Source of the DNA: Treponema sp. UBA1240
GTDB lineage: Bacteria > Spirochaetota > Spirochaetia > Treponematales > Treponemataceae
NCBI GenBank assembly: GCA_002308875.1
Contig: DBWK01000092.1
Span: 14,806-55,968, forward strand
Length of the DNA: 41,163 bases
Reading direction: 5' to 3'
Position 1 is the first letter of the stretch; every line of letters begins with the position of its first letter. A program made the translations under genes and the position numbers. The notes beneath the pieces were generated by a model. The model saw only the letters and a list, made by a program, of their open reading frames with translations. It was not told the origin of the DNA and ran no database searches. This document shows positions 41,084 to 41,163 of the stretch, piece after piece.

Positions 41084-41163
41084 TTAAAGGTCAACACCTT
41101 TTCCGCCGTTTTCTTCGGCATCTTTTGCGAGTTTTTGTCTGAATTCCACAAGCTTTTTCTTTA
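41084..41163 (-). CDS. C-terminal end of a gene, probably purE
   Basis: Only the last 26 codons are in the window, in a frame ending with TAA at 41084-41086. The visible end reads KLVEFRQKLAKDAEENGGK then GVDL. A charged helix with L-x-x-F/W-R near the C-terminus is typical of PurE (N5-CAIR mutase or class II AIR carboxylase), and the neighbours are purM and purN. The family call is an inference from context and a short match. Confidence 0.4.
   Translation of the reverse strand, partial: KKKLVEFRQKLAKDAEENGGKGVDL

Noticed and set aside
40494..41087. Plus-strand reading frame of 197 codons opposite purM
   Set aside because: purM is fully conserved on the minus strand; the opposing frame has no motif or ribosome site.
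1..41163. tRNA/rRNA genes, CRISPR arrays, insertion sequences, prophage or integrase genes
   Set aside because: Looked for cloverleaf T-arm motifs, regularly spaced repeats, transposase and integrase motifs; none seen by eye. A tRNAscan or repeat search was not possible.

Overview
The window looks like a chromosomal segment of a Treponema-type spirochaete. The evidence is an A+T-rich composition, a short (~600-residue) alanyl-tRNA synthetase, lipoproteins with relaxed spirochaetal lipoboxes, dense chemotaxis, c-di-GMP and STAS signalling genes, and the order alaS - SurA/PrsA-like foldase - nusB. There are no tRNA or rRNA genes, no CRISPR array, no insertion sequence and no prophage. Both ends cut through genes.

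Layout. 1-5.3 kb (minus strand): the start of a DtxR/MntR-type metalloregulator, citramalate synthase (cimA), a six-helix membrane diguanylate cyclase, a TPR lipoprotein and nusB. 5.3-9.9 kb: a secreted SurA-like foldase and alaS, divergent from an anchored extracytoplasmic protein of unknown function (8387-9889), closed by a shared bidirectional terminator. 10-14 kb: a CBS-CBS-ACT protein and the livHMGF branched-chain amino-acid transporter; no substrate-binding protein is visible. 14-18.5 kb: a sigma-54-activator-like AAA+ protein with no DNA-binding domain, and a ctpA-rsmE-(WecG/TagA-like) operon. 18.5-25.6 kb: xth, a 1427-residue hybrid histidine kinase with three similar GAF modules, and a convergent DEAD-box helicase. 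25.7-30.6 kb (plus strand): glucuronate isomerase, a polar amino-acid ABC operon ending in a cytidylate-kinase-like protein, and an orphan cheX. 30.6-36.3 kb (minus strand): a degenerate GGDEF-EAL protein coupled to metA, an HExxH protein, a second rsmE-family gene, a 359-bp very A+T-rich gap with DnaA-box-like arrays, and a STAS/zinc-ribbon protein. 36.4-41.2 kb: a chemoreceptor, a divergent TrmJ-like methyltransferase, purN, purM and the end of what is probably purE.

Most notable points. (1) At least five first-in-unit genes (8387, 18456, 19414, 30147, 38627) have a good sigma70-type promoter whose -10 box ends exactly 6-7 nt before the ATG and have no Shine-Dalgarno sequence. They are predicted to give leaderless mRNAs; three more have predicted leaders of only 3-4 nt. 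Other lead genes here have normal leaders. (2) The gap at 35362-35720 has two tandem arrays of DnaA-box-like 9-mers at an 11-bp period, flanking 200 bp that are 80% A+T. It is a candidate DnaA-controlled site or origin-like element. (3) Several signalling or enzyme proteins lack key residues: the GGDEF-EAL protein, the AAA+ activator (GAFTDA, no helix-turn-helix) and the WecG/TagA-like protein. (4) Three SPOUT RNA methyltransferases, two of them RsmE paralogues, lie within 23 kb.

Promoters, hairpins and starts were found by eye, with spacings counted by hand. Protein families were recognised from motifs, not from database searches.
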